Of a stretch of 64,000 nucleotides of DNA, positions 1 through 13,589 are shown one piece after another. Every line of letters begins with the position of its first letter. Within the stretch, counting starts at the first letter, position 1. The notes beneath the pieces are model-generated. The model ran no database searches. It saw only the letters and a list, made by a program, of their open reading frames with translations, and was not told the origin of the DNA. Source of the DNA: Rhabdophis nuchalis (lineage: Eukaryota > Chordata > Lepidosauria > Squamata > Natricidae); contig CM077643.1 in the NCBI GenBank assembly GCA_039707465.1, forward strand, positions 378,488,419-378,552,418. Direction: 5' to 3'. The translations under genes were made by a program, and so were the position numbers.

Positions 1-596
1 GGTCATTAAATAAGGACTACTTGTACTGCTCCCTAAAATTCCTGTGGAATATTAGATTTTTTTCATTTTAATCTTGGCCATAATCCTGAAGGGGTATGCG
101 GAACAACCCTATTACATTAGAATAGTTCTCTTTGGACCATATTTACCCTTTTCTTTATCTTGAATCAGGCATCCTGCTGCATGTAAAGTTTAATTACTTT
201 ATATGTACATTGTATTGGAATTTTCATTTGTTTAATGTGGGTTTATTAAATAAGCCTTATTGGCAGGGCCAACGCAGCATGATAATTATAAACTGTAATT
301 TAATGACACTGTCTAGGTTCACATTCAAAATACACTGCTAAAACCAGCTAAATGCCATGAATTAGCACAATGCAGAAATCCAACCAATAGCTCACATTTC
401 CTTTCTCTAATAAAAGTTGATCTGCTAAGACCTGTCTCAGCAGGTGGCAGCATTTTCTGACTATCTGAATTGGGAAGCTATGTGGAGTTAGTTTTGATTA
501 ATACTTGTGGGAGAACCGTGTGGAAATACTGGGGGTATAAACTGTATTGAACAATTTAAAAAATACCCTAGGAGATTGGTTATGTACCATCTAGTC

Positions 597-1090
597 CTGT
601 GATGGCGAACCTATGGCACGCGTGCCACAGGTGGCATGTGGAGCCATATCTGAGGGCACGCAAGGTGTTGCACTTTGTCAGCTCCAACCTGCATGTGCGC
701 ACTGGTCAGCTGATTTTTGGTCTTCCGGAGGACAAGGGGGAGGCCGTTTTCGCCCTCCTTAGGCTTCAGGAAAGCTTCCAGCGCCTGTGGATGGCGAGAA
801 ACAGAAACAAACTTCCGGTAGGCCTGTTGGGCCGTTTTTTGCCCTCCCTAGTTTTCAGGAGGCTTTCCTAAAGCTTGTGGATAGCAAAAAATGGCCCAAT
901 GAGCCTACCGAAAATCTGGAGGCTTCGGTGAGGCCTGCGCACATACATGCATGGGGGGAGGGCACAGGGGGTTGTGTGCGCATGGCGCAAGGGGAGGGCA
1001 TTGCATTATGGGTGTGGGCATGTACCTGTGGGCTATCACGCGCGCCCATAGCCTTTTGGCACCCAAGCAGAAAAACGTTAGCCATCACTG
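597..1090. mobile_element. hAT-type MITE, CAGTGATGGCGAACC family
   Basis: The left end reads CTGTGATGGCGAACC and the right end GTTAGCCATCACTG, an imperfect terminal inverted repeat. The same ends recur at 34541, 37166, 56624 and 62585. The flanking octamers (ATCTAGTC and ATTTCTCG) match only partly, so this copy looks old. There is no transposase; short ORFs inside are chance. Confidence 0.75.
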
Positions 1091-2026
1091 ATTTCTCGTT
1101 AGTGTCTACACTCCGCTATTACATAGATTTTTTCCATGCCAATTTTAGAAGAAGCCAATAGCAATCCCATCTCTAAAGTACTTGGAAAAACAAATATGGG
1201 TGTGCTCTTGAAATCACCAAGACTTGAAGAAGATATTCTTACTCTGCTGAATCTTCCTTTCTGGAGTTGCCAAGAGAGTTGTGTTCCAACCACATGGTTG
1301 TGTATGTTGAACATTTATCATTTTTCAGAAAACTGTAGATTTATGATATCAATTTTGTAGCTTAATGAGGGATCTGAATTACTTGAGTTACTCATAAGTG
1401 TCAGGGAATAAATCACAGGAAATCATGTGAGAAAATTCTCTTTGCCTAGTAGGTAAAGCTATGATTGCAAAGAATTGTGATTTATTCAGAAACAGATTCA
1501 AAATTCCCTCTTAGCTCTGAAAATGCTGAGGCTGCAAATCAGTTAAACTCCCCATTTCTCCAGAGTGAAGACTGAGCTTTCAGTTATGATTTTCAGGAAG
1601 TTAGTCCTAACAATTTCAATTTCATAATGCTGTTACATTAAAAAAAAGTTATTTTTCCTGGGAGCCTCTTGTTGGGGTTCACCACTTGCTTTGGACATAT
1701 AGTACTGTTCTCTGAGAGAAACTCTAATGGTTATTGTAACTGCTGCATCATTTTGAAGTTTTTAAAATCTTTTTCTTTTGTTTCGTTTTTCTGTGCTTGC
1801 TTTGCATCCAGACCTCTTGTATATACTATTTTTGCCTTTTCCCCTGTTGAATCTTTTTTGAACGTACAACATTTGGCAAATCCTTTTTCCACATGTAATT
1901 AAATAATAGAAGCATAATAAGAGAATATCTTTGTATTCTATTAGTTTGTAAAGCATTGGAATTGATTATTAGAAAGAGTAGAGATGTGTGTAAGATTTAA
2001 AGAAAAACTCACTTAAAGATTTAATA

Positions 2027-2748
2027 CTGTGTTTCCCCGAAAACAAGCCCTACTCTGATTTTCATGCCTGCGCCTAATATAAGCCCTATCCAAAAGTCCT
2101 AGTTAAGCCCTGCCCATTGTGTAGTTCTAAGAGGTGCGCAGGTGTAAAAATCAAGCTAAGATGAGGGTGGGGAGTTGGAGGTGCCCCACGCGCCTGCTTA
2201 CCTTAGGACCGCCACAGCCAGGCCACCCATGCCTTGACACCTGCCGCACCACTGCCTGATTTCTGCAGCCACTTGTGAGATGGCAAGGCACATTGCACTG
2301 GTGCAGCTGCTCACGCGTGCAACGGCCCAACACCATGCAGCGCCATGCCATGAGCAGTTGCACTGGCACGATAAGCTTCATGGCATCCTGCCGCAAGGGG
2401 CTCCACTGGTACGACAAGCCTCGCAGTGTCCTTCCGAGAGTGGCTCCACCGGCACCACAAGACCCGAGCTCCAGTGTCCCAGCAACAGCAGGGCCGGTAG
2501 GCAGGGAGGTTGGAGGCTGGGGCCTGAGCTTGGCCTGTTGCAGCCACTAGGACATTGGAGCTTGGATCTTGTCATGCCAGTTGGACAGAGGGTGACGCCA
2601 GTGGTAGCAGTGCTCCCACTCCATCTGCCCCTGCACTCACCACCTCCTGCAAGTCAAAAAATTGAGATGTCCACAAAAATAAGCCTGAGTGCTTATTTCA
2701 GCCCCCCCCCCCCCCCCCCCAATAAGACCAGGTGTTATTTTGAGAAAT
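2027..2748. mobile_element. TA-flanked DNA element (TTTCCCCGAAAA...AAG termini)
   Basis: The left end follows a TA and reads CTGTGTTTCCCCGAAAACAA; the right end is a decayed AAGACC...TTATTTTGAGAAATA. The same ends occur at 15247, 32693 and 48012. The TA flank suggests Tc1/mariner-type transposition. A poly-C tract at about 2702-2720 lies near the right end and may be hard to sequence. Confidence 0.6.
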
Positions 2749-3875
2749 AGAACTTCAAGGAGAAATTCAAAAATTTGCCCCAAATTTTTAGGGCAAGGGT
2801 CCCCAACTAGTGAGCCATGAGCTGTTTGCAACTGAACTGTGGAAATGGCTTCTGCCTGCTCATGGTTCCCATGGTAGAGTTGCAGGAACCTAAAAGGACT
2901 AAGAGATGCCTAGACCACCCCTGGCAAAAGACGAAGAACAAAGACTATGGAACCCAAGCTGGAGACACTATTGGAGTCTACTTCTATGGCAGTAAGAGCA
3001 GGGAAACCTAACTATTTCTACACCCTGTGGGTCTGTGGACAATCACCTAGTAGCCCTATTTCAGAGGACCTGATCAGAGTTTAGGGTTGCTATGAGGAAT
3101 ATCCTGCACACCCAGCAGACAATCCAGTCCAGCAGGTTGGGCATGCTGCAGGGTCTGTCAACCAAGGAGTGGCAGGTGGCAGGGACTAGGCAATTTCCTT
3201 TCTCTCCTCTTTTGAACATCCTTCCTTTAGACAGAGTGGCCCTTTAAAAACCTTTAAAAACCTAGCAATATGCCAGGGCGTCTGTTTTTGGTTTTACTCA
3301 CAATTATTATGGCAATTTTCTCAGCTGCTGTGTGAGTGTATATATATATTACTATTTTAATTGCCTTTAGATAAAACACAAGCACCTCTTCATTCACAGT
3401 TTAGCAAGTTGTGTGATTCCAGTAGAACAAGTGGAGTGTGGGGGAGAAGGTTGTCTCTGGCTTCTTTCATTGAATAAGCCAGAGGAGCTGATTTGCTGAA
3501 TAAACATTGGACAATGTACTTAGCTATGAATCAGCATTATTGTAATCTTCCACACAACTATAGTACGGATTACATGATGGATACCTGCAGTCGAAAAACC
3601 TACTGAAATACATTTGAAACTTCTTTAATTTTAAATGTTAAATATAAAGAATTTAATCATACCAACTTAAATTTGTTTTGCTGTCACGTTGGATTTGTTT
3701 CCTTATTTTGATGTTTTGTGAAATAGCCAAAGAAACGAGAGGATATGAGTAATGTGTTACAGTAAATAGAAATGAGAAGACTTAAAATTTGAGAAAAATA
3801 GGTTGTCAACAAAAGAGGAGTTCCTTTCCAGTTTTTACTGAATTTGGAAGGAAGCCTTGGATCTCAAAACAAATT

Positions 3876-4045
3876 TAGATTTAGATTAGATTTAGATTTT
3901 ATTTTTCTATACCGCGTCCTCTCCCCAGGGGGACTCGGAGCGGTGCACAGGGAAAATTAAAACAACATAAAATATATACATAAATAAATACAATAAAAAC
4001 AAATTAAATCAACTGTCCCTGCACTAAAATCCCCATTTTAAAATT
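3876..4045 (-). mobile_element. 3' end of L2/CR1-like LINE
   Basis: A (TTAGAT)-like tail at the low-coordinate side is followed by the ACCGCGTCCTCTCCCC...GACTCGG.GCGGTGCACAGG block. This block ends the longer LINE copies at 15538, 39456, 42026 and 58930. Only the 3' untranslated end is left. Confidence 0.65.
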
Positions 4046-4276
4046 AACATTGTTTTATTTTAATCATAGGAATAGTAATATGAATGCTTAAATGTACTAA
4101 TGTATTCTTTTGGGCAAAACTTTGATCTACATGATAAAAAACCGAGTAGATGATATGGAGCCTGATATTCTTGGATAAATTGTGAAATTGCTAATATATC
4201 CAGTGATTCTGAAAAGAGTACCTTTCAAGCCAAATGCTAAAAAAAAACTAGGGTCAAATTTTTGAATTGTCTACAA

Positions 4277-4411
4277 CAGGGGTCCCCAACCTTTGCAACT
4301 TTAAGTCTGAAGGACTTCAGCTCCCAGAATTCTCCAGCCAGCAAAGCTGGCTGGAGAAGTCTGGGAGCTGAAGTCCTTCAGACTTAAAGTTGCAAAGGTT
4401 GGGGACCCCTG
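4277..4411. mobile_element. Palindromic hAT MITE (135 bp) with TSD GTCTACAA
   Basis: The sequence is nearly a full-length inverted repeat, CAGGGGTCCCCAACC to GGTTGGGGACCCCTG, that could fold as one hairpin. It is flanked by perfect 8-bp duplications GTCTACAA at 4269-4276 and 4412-4419. It has no coding capacity. Confidence 0.9.
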
Positions 4412-6725
4412 GTCTACAATATGTCATAAAAATTAGTGACACACACACTGTATACTCACTATTCTTGAGAATCAGCAAGAAGTGTTTCTAAATCATTCTC
4501 CAGGAGTATGTTTTCAGGAGTGGCAATAACACTGCTTAGCTTTACCACATTTCCTGCTTATTAAAGTAGATTCTTGAAATCAGATACAGGTTTGAATTTT
4601 TTTTTTAATGACTTTCTGCCCATTTCCAGGAATAATTAAAAACGCTTGGAAAGATTGGATGAGTTTATTAAGGAGGAAAAAACAGGATATGCCAAAACTG
4701 GATCTTTTGGTACGCAAAGCTTGCATACTTTGTGTACTTTGGTACACAAAGCCCAACAACTTTTATTAGTTCACTGTACTTCCTTACTCTGCATAATTGT
4801 TTGTCTGTATACTGACATACATTCAAATTTTAAGTTTATGACTTTGTAATGGATTGAACAGTGGTCAAGAAAAGATATATTGTCAACAAATGGTTGTAAA
4901 TTGAGGACTACCTGTAAAGGAAACTGCTTTGAAGTAACTTGGTAATTTTTTCTTGGGTTATGGAGCATGATATTCTTGAGTTTCTCCTAGTCTTGAAATA
5001 ACCTCTAAGTCAAACTATTAGGACTTCTGCTTCATTGCTCTCTGTGCTAGCAACTTCAAACAGGAGTCTTTTGTAGCCTTATAATGCTAAGGAATGAAGT
5101 TGAGCCCTTTCTTTAAGCTGATTTCCTTTATAGCCTGAACCAGACAAATAGCTAAAATCCGCTTTGGAATTATTTTTTGAAAAATATGTGATGTTTAAAA
5201 ATAAATACTGTAAAATTATAGCAGGAGGATGTTAGGAAAATTAATGTACATAATCAAAGTGGTTGAAACAACAAAGTCCATCATCCAACCAAACACACAA
5301 GTGTCAGCTCTGTATCTTTGGTCTAGGAAGTTGGCATTTACCATGCATATTTTAGTTGGATAAAGTGATAGGTTATAGGTAAGGTCTTCCCCTCTCAACT
5401 GTTGGCCTGAAGCAATATACTGTATATCATATATAATCAAAGTCTTCGGACCGCTTGTCTTTGCATTTATTCTTTGACTAACCTCATCTCTATGCATAAT
5501 CATGAAAACAAAACAAAATTCAGTATCCAATTTCCAGATGTCTACATTCATTCAATTCAGTGGGTAAATAGTTGGGAATTTGCCAATCATGCTTTTAGTA
5601 GAAAAAAATGTGGAAGATGGTTATTTGAGGAAGTTGTTCAATAGTATGTTATCTAGGAAATTCTAAGAATGTGAACTGTAGATAAGAGAATATCTCCCAG
5701 TTCTTTACATCTTTAAGAAGTCCAAAAAATGCCAGTAACTGTATGGAATTTTCTTAGGTGACTCGGGGTTTATACATACTGAATTGATTTCTGGCTTCTA
5801 AAAAATACTAAATTATTTAGCCTTCTGGTTGTTTTTTTAGGTGGTTAATATTGAAGTTATGTTGTATTTGGGTAGCACCATCAATGTATATTGAACTCTG
5901 CATTAGTATTACAAGCAGTTTGCCATGAGACAATGTTTGCAATATTGCTGTGCATATTTTTTAGTTAGATGTGGATGATAGCTACAACTCTCCATTACTT
6001 CATGATCAGTACACTATTAAGTTGAGATTAATTTGTTTTGATTTTAAATATTTTCTGATTAAGATTCATCCCAATAGTATTTTAAATAGCATGTGAGGAG
6101 GACAAAGATTAATGAAAAACGGAGAGAGTTGACGCCTTCTAAGGCATCAGCTATGTCCATTTTTCATTCATCTCTTTTCCTTTTTTCCCCATGGCAAACT
6201 CATAAATAATTAAATAAAATCACCATTTGCCATTTGCACAGCTTGAGCTATAGTATAGCTTCCCAGGAAAATTGAAAGAGGGAGGATATACTGTACTTCT
6301 GAGAATATACAACATATACTATCATCCCATGTGTTTTTCACTATCTGCACTGTGTTGAATATTAGCTATAAGTATAGAGAACAATATAGGCACTGCAAGG
6401 GATTGGACATTTGATTTGGTGTTTGAGAAAGTGCATTGAATAGCTTAATTTACTAAGGGAATGCTGGCATGCCTAGAGATTGGATGGAGCATAATATTTC
6501 CAATAAGCATGAAGTCCCAAGAAAAACCTTTTCACCCATGGAGTCACATTTACATTGCATTAGTTGTTCTAACCTAACTTTAGTTAAACAAACAGCCACC
6601 TGTGCAACTGCTTTTCCTTGGTTCTGGTCAGTTATGTTGCTGTTGGTTTTCTGGAGATTCTTTTGAATGTTTTAGAAGGATCCTTTTGGGATCAAGAGAA
6701 GTCCCATCTACTTTAGCATTTATAG

Positions 6726-6925
6726 ATAGTCCCTGGCTTACAATCATTTGTTTAGTTACAAAGGCATAGAAAAAAGTGACGTATGACCATTTAACAACTG
6801 TTCAAGCCATTTAAGCACTTAACAACTGTGGTAAGAAAGGTCACAAAATAGGACAAAACTCATTTAACAACTGTCTCGCTTAGCAATATAAATTTGGGGT
6901 TCAAATGTGGTCATAAATCGAGTAA
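6726..6925. mobile_element. Partial copy of palindromic AGGTAGTCCTCAACTTA element
   Basis: Phrases such as TAGTCCCTGGCTTACAA, AACAACTG and GCTTAGCAA match the better preserved copies at 46681-47067 and 55874-56195. The ends are worn. Confidence 0.5.
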
Positions 6926-8069
6926 TACATTTTGGGAATATGTAATTTGGAACATTCAATTCTCAAATCATGGTTCTAAAAGACAAGTTTATTTTTATGC
7001 TAATTTTCAGATGATGAATTTATAACATACAGTAATGTATCTTCTCTGCGGAGATTCCTCTGTAAAGATTGCATTTATTCAATGCACAGTTGGCTCTTTG
7101 CAGAGTGCAGGCAAGTGCGGAACTGTGAATGACAGTTTCTTGATGTTACCATTTGGCAGCAAGCTTTTTTTTCCTGTCTTGCTGACAGGTTAGTAGGTTA
7201 AATTGATATACTGCAGGGCTTTGCTCAGCCTGTTCTACTTGCATGCCGTGGCTCCTCCTCATCTTTTCCCTTTTGGAAAGAAGTCATAAAATCTATGCTG
7301 GGATGATCTCTACATTTCTGAGTGCTGCTGTCATAGCTTCTAATCCTAGCTTCAAACCATACTATTTCTTCTGGAATTTATGAATGAACAGAAGTCATAT
7401 TTGATGACCAGAAGCCAAATGTATTAAAATCAGCCAGATAAAAGGGAAAATGTTGCTATGCTGTGTCATGCCATTCAGAGTTCCTTCTAATGTTACAAGT
7501 CTGATGTGAAAACACGTTTCTCGGTGATGGTCATAGTTCGTACTTCTGTAATTTTAGTAGGCTTGCTCAGAATTATATAATAGACACAAGAGCTATGTAT
7601 ATTATATTGGCAAAAAGATCAGGTCTGAGAGTTTCAGATCTAGTTCGCGACAACATGAAAAAAGAACAGGAACTTGCTCAAGGAATGGATCAACCTATCT
7701 CCTGCAAATAGGCAGGAGATGTAATAGAATTATTGCTTATAGAGGTGTGGGCTTTTTTTGCCTTGCTTTTATTTTCTGATTAATTAAAATATATATTAAT
7801 GGTTTTCCTCCATTGAAGCTTCAAGAATAGATCATTGATCAAGGTGACATGTATGCTATTGTTTGGAGTGACAGTTGAATACAAAAGCAGATTTATATTT
7901 TTGTGTCATTTTAAGAAAATATTCGTTTTTATATTTTATATTTGTCTACAAATGGCTATAGCTTGCAGTAAATTCACTTATTGTTCATAAGGATATGTCT
8001 ACCCCCATTCCAGTAAAAATTCTGAGTGGAATTGATTAGTATTTGTGTGTATTTACACAAGCATAGAAG

Positions 8070-8150
8070 CACACCTATGTATGTATGTATATGCATGCAT
8101 ATATATGTGTATGTATATATTTATAGATAGACAGACAGACAGGCAGGCAG
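8070..8150. repeat. (GTAT)n/(AT)n/(AGAC)n microsatellite
   Basis: Tandem ATGT/GTAT units grade into AT and then GACA/GGCA units. Confidence 0.8.
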
Positions 8151-8333
8151 AGAGAGACAGAAAGCCCTAGGGAAGAGACAATGGCAAGCCACAAGCCACT
8201 TCTAAAACAAATCTTGCTAAGGAAACTGCAGGGACTGCCAAGCAATCACCAGGAGTCAAACTGCACAGGATATTAGAAAAATCCTATAATTATAGGCTAT
8301 GGAGCCTATAATCTCCATTCGAAAATTAAACTA

Positions 8334-8702
8334 CCCATATTTTTCGGAGTGTAAGATTTTGAAGAGGCAAATTTTAAAAAATAGTTTTTGCACTCTGCAG
8401 ACCTTCCAAAAACAGCCCATTTTTTCACGAAAACGGGCCCGTTTTTTGTAAAAAAAAAAAGAGGTATGCATAGCTTATAGAGTGCTCCTGGGGGCGGTGT
8501 GTGTGTGCAAAAACGAGCCAAAAATGGCCCATTTTTCACTCAGTTTGGCCCTCTCCAGCCTCCAGGAAAACTCTACAAGCCTCCTAAAGGCATGGCTATT
8601 TTTGCAAAGGGGGCATGGTTCCAGGAGGACAAAAATGCTGTATTCAGATTTTCACCCTCTTTTTTAGGGAAAAAGGTGAGTCCTATACTCTGAAAAATAC
8701 GA
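8334..8702. mobile_element. TA-flanked DNA element (CATATTTTTCGGAGTGTAAG termini)
   Basis: The ends read CCCATATTTTTCGGAGTGTA and TATACTCTGAAAAATACGA as inverted repeats, with TA on both sides (8332-8333 and 8703-8704). A second full copy is at 42670-43092. The interior repeats an AAAACGGGCC/AAAATGGCCC theme. No transposase is seen. Confidence 0.7.
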
Positions 8703-9750
8703 TATGTTGCTATTAAAATGAACACTTAATGAAGTATTATGCATAATAAAAACATTGATTATTGGGGAAATAACACTTGTTTTGATTTAGCATGTCTTGG
8801 CTTGTCATACCTATATCTAGATAATTTGTTCCCTATTAAAAGAGGTGACACTGCATTTCAAAGAAGTAGGTTTGTGTCCTGATCCTCTCTCGACTGGAAT
8901 TGTAAATGTTGCTGCTGTAGAGATTTAAAAAGAGCCAGCATTTTGAAATAGGACAGACACTATTGAAAGCCTATATTAAAGATTGCACTACTAACTTTAT
9001 TATAAATTGCCTCCTGCTAAGTGAATTTTGAACCTGACTCTCTTCTCCCTTTTCCTTGTTGGAACAGGACCTGCGGGTCATTATTCCCTCGTCTGAATGG
9101 TTAAGCAGTGTTTGATCAATTTGCTACCATGATATTTGCTACCTTGCTACCATGATATTTTTTTCTCTGCAATTAATGTGTCTGCCATAATGCCCAAGAT
9201 ATATACTCCCAAGATACACTCCCTATGCTTGCATTTATTTCCATTTATAATATTTACATCGGCGTGATGTAAGCCACTGCCCATATTACATAAAGAGGTT
9301 GAATTGCCCAAGGGAATTTTGGAAGAGGCAAGTCTGAGTCCAGGATTTCCCAGCTTATGCATTAGCTAAAGTGTTTAGTAAGCTATTTTTCTTTCTTTTC
9401 TTAATTTATTAATTCTACAGAGATAAAGCAACCTGTTAAACAGGAATGTATAGCAAACAACTGTCAACATATATTATAAAAGAAATATTTAAACTAATTT
9501 TTACAAGTAAATTGTTGAAGATGAAGCAAACAACTTTCAACGTATATTATAAAAAAATATTTAAACTAATTTTCAAGATGACTTCACAAATCAAAACAGT
9601 GCTACTTTTAAGATTTAGAATTCATCCAACTTTAGTTTGCTGACCTTGGGGGGGGGGGGGGACTAATCAGGTTTGTATCTGCTTACTATTTGAAAGGAAA
9701 ATCACCAGGAAATCCTAACATTTAAGTTAGACTATGCAGTCAAAATAAGA

Positions 9751-10040
9751 GACGCGGTGACTCAGTGGTTAAGATGCCGAGCTTGTCGATCAGAACGGTC
9801 AGCAGCTCAGCGGTTCGAATCCCTAGCGCCACATAACAGAGGGAGCTCCCATTACTTGTCCCAGCTTCTGCCAACCTAGCAGTTTGAAAGCATGTAAAAT
9901 GCAAGTACACATATGCTGGCCATATAACTACGGAGGCATCTTCGGACAGCCCTGGCTCTTTTGCTTTGAAACTGAGATGAGCACCATCCCCTAAAGTCGG
10001 GAATGACTATCACATATGTGCGAAGGGAACCTTTACCTTT
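9751..10040 (+). mobile_element. tRNA-derived SINE
   Basis: A box A-like GTGACTCAGTGGTTAAG and box B GGTTCGAATCCC lie about 30-40 bases apart in the first 80 bases, as in a tRNA-derived pol III promoter. The tail reads GAACCTTTACCTTTA. A second copy with clear target duplication lies at 36349-36692. It is not a functional tRNA gene because the body lacks a cloverleaf end. Confidence 0.85.
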
Positions 10041-10309
10041 ATGAGGTCAAAAAATCCTTGCCCAAGGCACTGACAGATCACTTTTCCTGTGCACTGCATG
10101 GAGAGTCCAAGCAATGGGTTAAATCAGTCTGGTTGCCCTCGGGACTGAGGAATATTTTTTTCCTGGCTACGCCTCCTCTTGTCACGTGATGCCAGATTTC
10201 TTCCTCAGTCGCCCGTATCAGGGACGAACCCTTCTGAGCTCTAGCTAAAATTTAAACTATTGCTTGGACGCTCTGAATTTTTTCTAAATTTTTATTTTCC
10301 TTGTGCCTC

Positions 10310-10505
10310 CAGAAAGCTAGTGCTTTACAGCCCCTCTGGTTTACAGAGTTAACATATTGCCCCCAACAATCTGACTCCTCATTTTACTGACCTCGAAAGG
10401 AAGGCTGAGTCAGCCTTGAACCAGTCAGAATCAAACTGCTTGCAGTCGTCAGAATTAGCCTGCAATACTGCATTATAACCACTGTGCCACCACAGCTCTT
10501 CATGA
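10310..10505 (-). mobile_element. Sauria-type tRNA SINE, partial
   Basis: On the - strand it begins GTGGTGGCACAGTGGTTAT and ends in GTAAACC...CTGTAAAGCACTAG. It corresponds to the fuller copy at 44960-45212. The 3' half is of the kind shared with Bov-B LINEs in squamates (from knowledge of the family). Confidence 0.7.
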
Positions 10506-10655
10506 CTGTGGGATGTTGCAACTTTTGATACATGCCAATTGCCAAGTGCCTGAATTTTGATTATATGACCAAGGGGACGACGTACGTGCGAGGGATCCAA
10601 CGCCATTATAACAATCATTAAACAAATGGTTTTAAGTCAAGGATTACCTGTTTCC
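10506..10655. mobile_element. End fragment of palindromic AGGTAGTCCTCAACTTA element
   Basis: It ends TTTTAAGTCAAGGATTACCTG and matches the right end of the 46681-47067 copy. The other end is lost. Confidence 0.5.
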
Positions 10656-11059
10656 ATATACTGTACTTATGCATTCAATATATTACTATACAAATATCTT
10701 GAAAAAAAATCATGCTATTAGATATGAGCCAAAGAGGTTTTTTTAATTATTGGAGTCATAACAGTGGTATCCAAAATACATTTATATAAAGATAATTTAT
10801 TAGGCACAACCCCTGGTGTTGATTTTTTTTTTGGCTTAGTGACTTTTGAGATAGCTTTGATAATGATGTCAAATTTCCAGGATTTTATGATCATTTAATT
10901 TTATTTGTTATTGAAAATTTGAAAGGATCATATAAAAAGCTAATGATCTATCTTAAAGATATTGCTGTATAATTCTATCCAATCTTTTTTGTACAATAGG
11001 TCCACAGTGTTTGCTTTGTAATTTGCGTTCAGATAAACTGAGCCCTCCAGTGACACAGA

Positions 11060-11522
11060 GCCAGGAGTGGGCTTCAAATATTTTAGCAAGGAGTTCTCTG
11101 TCCGGTTGCTGGGTGGTAGTGGCCATGGTGGTCGTGGTCTACTCTGCCTCCTGCACCACAGTGTGTGTGTGGGCGTTTTTGCCCTCCTTGGGTTCCAGTG
11201 GCTTTCCTCATGCTTCCAGGAGGGTGAAAAGGGCTTTCCCCGGTTCTGGAGGCCCTCTGGAGACTGGAAACGGTACCAGAACTTCCGGTAGGCCCAGTTT
11301 TCGCCCTTGCTGAGCCTCCAATGTGCGCCCTGCACTTATCTGTATCCAAAATAGGCCGTGTGGGGACTCCGGAGAGGAGTGGGCAGGGCCAGCCAGAAGT
11401 GAGATTTGGGGATTCTCCAAACTGTACAGAATCTTAGCTAGAGATTCTCCCGATTCTCTTGCTTTCTCCTTTACAGCCAAAGAAGCTGTGGGAGGGGGTC
11501 CCTTCTGAGCCTCTTGTTCCAC
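11060..11522. mobile_element. GC-rich MITE-like remnant
   Basis: It starts near AGGAGTGGGCTTCAAAT, resembling the CAGTGGTGGGTTTCAAAT end of the element at 17068. It carries TTTTGCCCTCC...CTTCCAGGAGG phrases common inside the GC-rich hAT copies here. Overlapping ORFs on both strands show no protein similarity I recognise. Confidence 0.35.
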
Positions 11523-13009
11523 CCTCTGTCCAGCTGGAGTCGATAAGATGCTGTTTCTTTATATGACCGTTTCTTAGGCAGCACCGATTCACCCATCTCC
11601 CAAGGGCTTTCCTTCATACCATTACACTTGCTATATATTTGGGGGAGGGAGAGAGTTGTTAAACAAGACTATTTTTCAAGTATTCCTACTATGGGATTAA
11701 ATTAGCATTTAATCTTCTTTATGGTGTGAAGATTATAGTCCACTGTAAATAGTCTTGAATATCTATATTCTAGGCTCAATTTGCTTTTCTTCCTCTCTTT
11801 TTGCAGTAGAATTTCCTTGAGTAATTTGATTCCCCTTCATGGTTTAGAACTAACTAAACAATTGACAAAGAAAACAGTGCAGCTTGAATTGCGGCTACCA
11901 GGATACCTCAGGAAAGTAACCCAATCACTTATTTGAATTGGTAACTTTCCATTTAAGTAGTCTTTACTACTTACAGGTGTTAAGGTAAACCAGAACATTT
12001 GCAGTTGTGCATTTGTTAGACATCAAATCTTTTGTGCTATGTATGTTTTTAATCAAAGCCAAGAGTTCTGTGAGCCATATACATTTGAAATTAAAACCTT
12101 TTGGTTAGTATTGAATAGTGCTGATTATTGAACTACTACAGGAAGAATCCCTTCCCTCTGGTTGGGTTGGGGGCTGCTAATTTTATTTTCCAGAGCAGAT
12201 TGCAGTAGTAGCCTTACATGCTTCCTTACCTAGCTTGAATATCTGGATGTGATTTACTTTTACAGAATTTGATCCGAAGTTCATAATCATATATTCAGCA
12301 CGACAGAATTCTTTCTGCCTAGCCCAAACAATTAGGTTGTGCTTTCTTGCATCTAAAGGGAGGAATAATGAGATCTAAATAATCTGTTAAATATTCCACA
12401 CCATTAACTGGAATCATTGTCCCTGAATGTCTTGGATGTTCTGTTTTGAAAGTAATGCGATTGAACAGGCCAAGTGAATGGAATGGCAATAAGTCTCAAA
12501 CGTTTCTGGATATGCTGCTAATGGAATAGCAAAAAAATATCCATTTAGAAGATGTTATTTTTAGATGGCCAAAATTACTTTCTGGCTAATAATATGCATC
12601 TCCTGCTTGGCTCTGGATTGCAAAGCAGCAATATCTGAAAGGCAGAAAAATGGAATCCCATTGAAAAGAGACTAATCATTTGTAGTGTTGGAGAAAATTA
12701 TATTGATAACCCTTTTCTCCCCAAGGGGTTACCACCAAGTTTCACCAGTAAGGCTGCTGGGAAGTTGGAGAATACTTAGACAAAATTAGCATCAGACCTG
12801 GAGGTTTGGTTTCCATTGGGCAAAAATAGCATTAGAACAGATAGTGTAGTTCTAATAAAACCGTTGCTAATATTATAAAAATTTAATCTGAAAACTGAAG
12901 CTAGTATCTGAACACAGCTACAGAATGTATTCCATAAGATTACTATTTTGACTGATCTCAACTTTCTTCCATAGACGGTTTTTTTGGCATTACTATAGAA
13001 ATATAGTAT

Positions 13010-13358
13010 AGGTAATCCTTGACATAGCTGGTCGGTTAACAACAGTTCTGTTATATGAAGAGCACCCCAAGGTACTTATGGCCTAGATTTGAAGCTCCAA
13101 TGGCTGCTCCCCCCTCCCCTGTAGTCCCATGGGTGCTTGACAACTGGCTACATTTGCAGGATCCTGCCGGTCATATGACTGGAGTTTACCATTGTTGTTA
13201 TAAACTGACATTATGCCATGTTTACTTTATGACTGCTATATTTGCTTAATGGCTGCTGTAAAAAAAAGGGTCAGTCATGTGGCTGCTTCAACTTAAGATC
13301 GTCATGACATGATGGAAATTCTGAGCTCTACTAAGGACATAAATTTAGGATTGCTTGT
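13010..13358. mobile_element. Palindromic TA-element copy
   Basis: It runs from TAGGTAATCCTTGACATA to TTTAGGATTGCTTGTA, a diverged copy of the element best preserved at 46681-47067. Confidence 0.55.
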
Positions 13359-13589
13359 ATATATGAAGGACCAGGTTCGGAGAAAATCTCTGGCTGCTTA
13401 GAGTTGACACCAACTCGTGATGGCATATACGTAATCAGTCCATCAAGAGAAAATAAGTGACAATTTGCTGTGCTTTATTTCCTACCTGCCTTTCCTTAGA
13501 TTGCAGAACCCAGAGGGCTCCTTTAGTGTCTTTCAATGTGAAAGAAATCAATGAACAAAGCACTGGGACTCCCTTTTCATTGGTGCCTA

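Noticed and set aside
2275..2750. Overlapping 60-156-codon ORFs on both strands
   Set aside because: They lie inside a TA-flanked DNA element with poly-C, with no conserved residues and no splice context.
4277..4411. Long hairpins as terminators or microRNA genes
   Set aside because: TSDs and several dispersed copies show they are MITEs. Small-RNA production is possible but nothing in the sequence shows it.
9751..9840. tRNA gene
   Set aside because: Box A and B are present but the sequence continues into a SINE body with a LINE-type tail, and a TSD-flanked sister copy exists at 36349.
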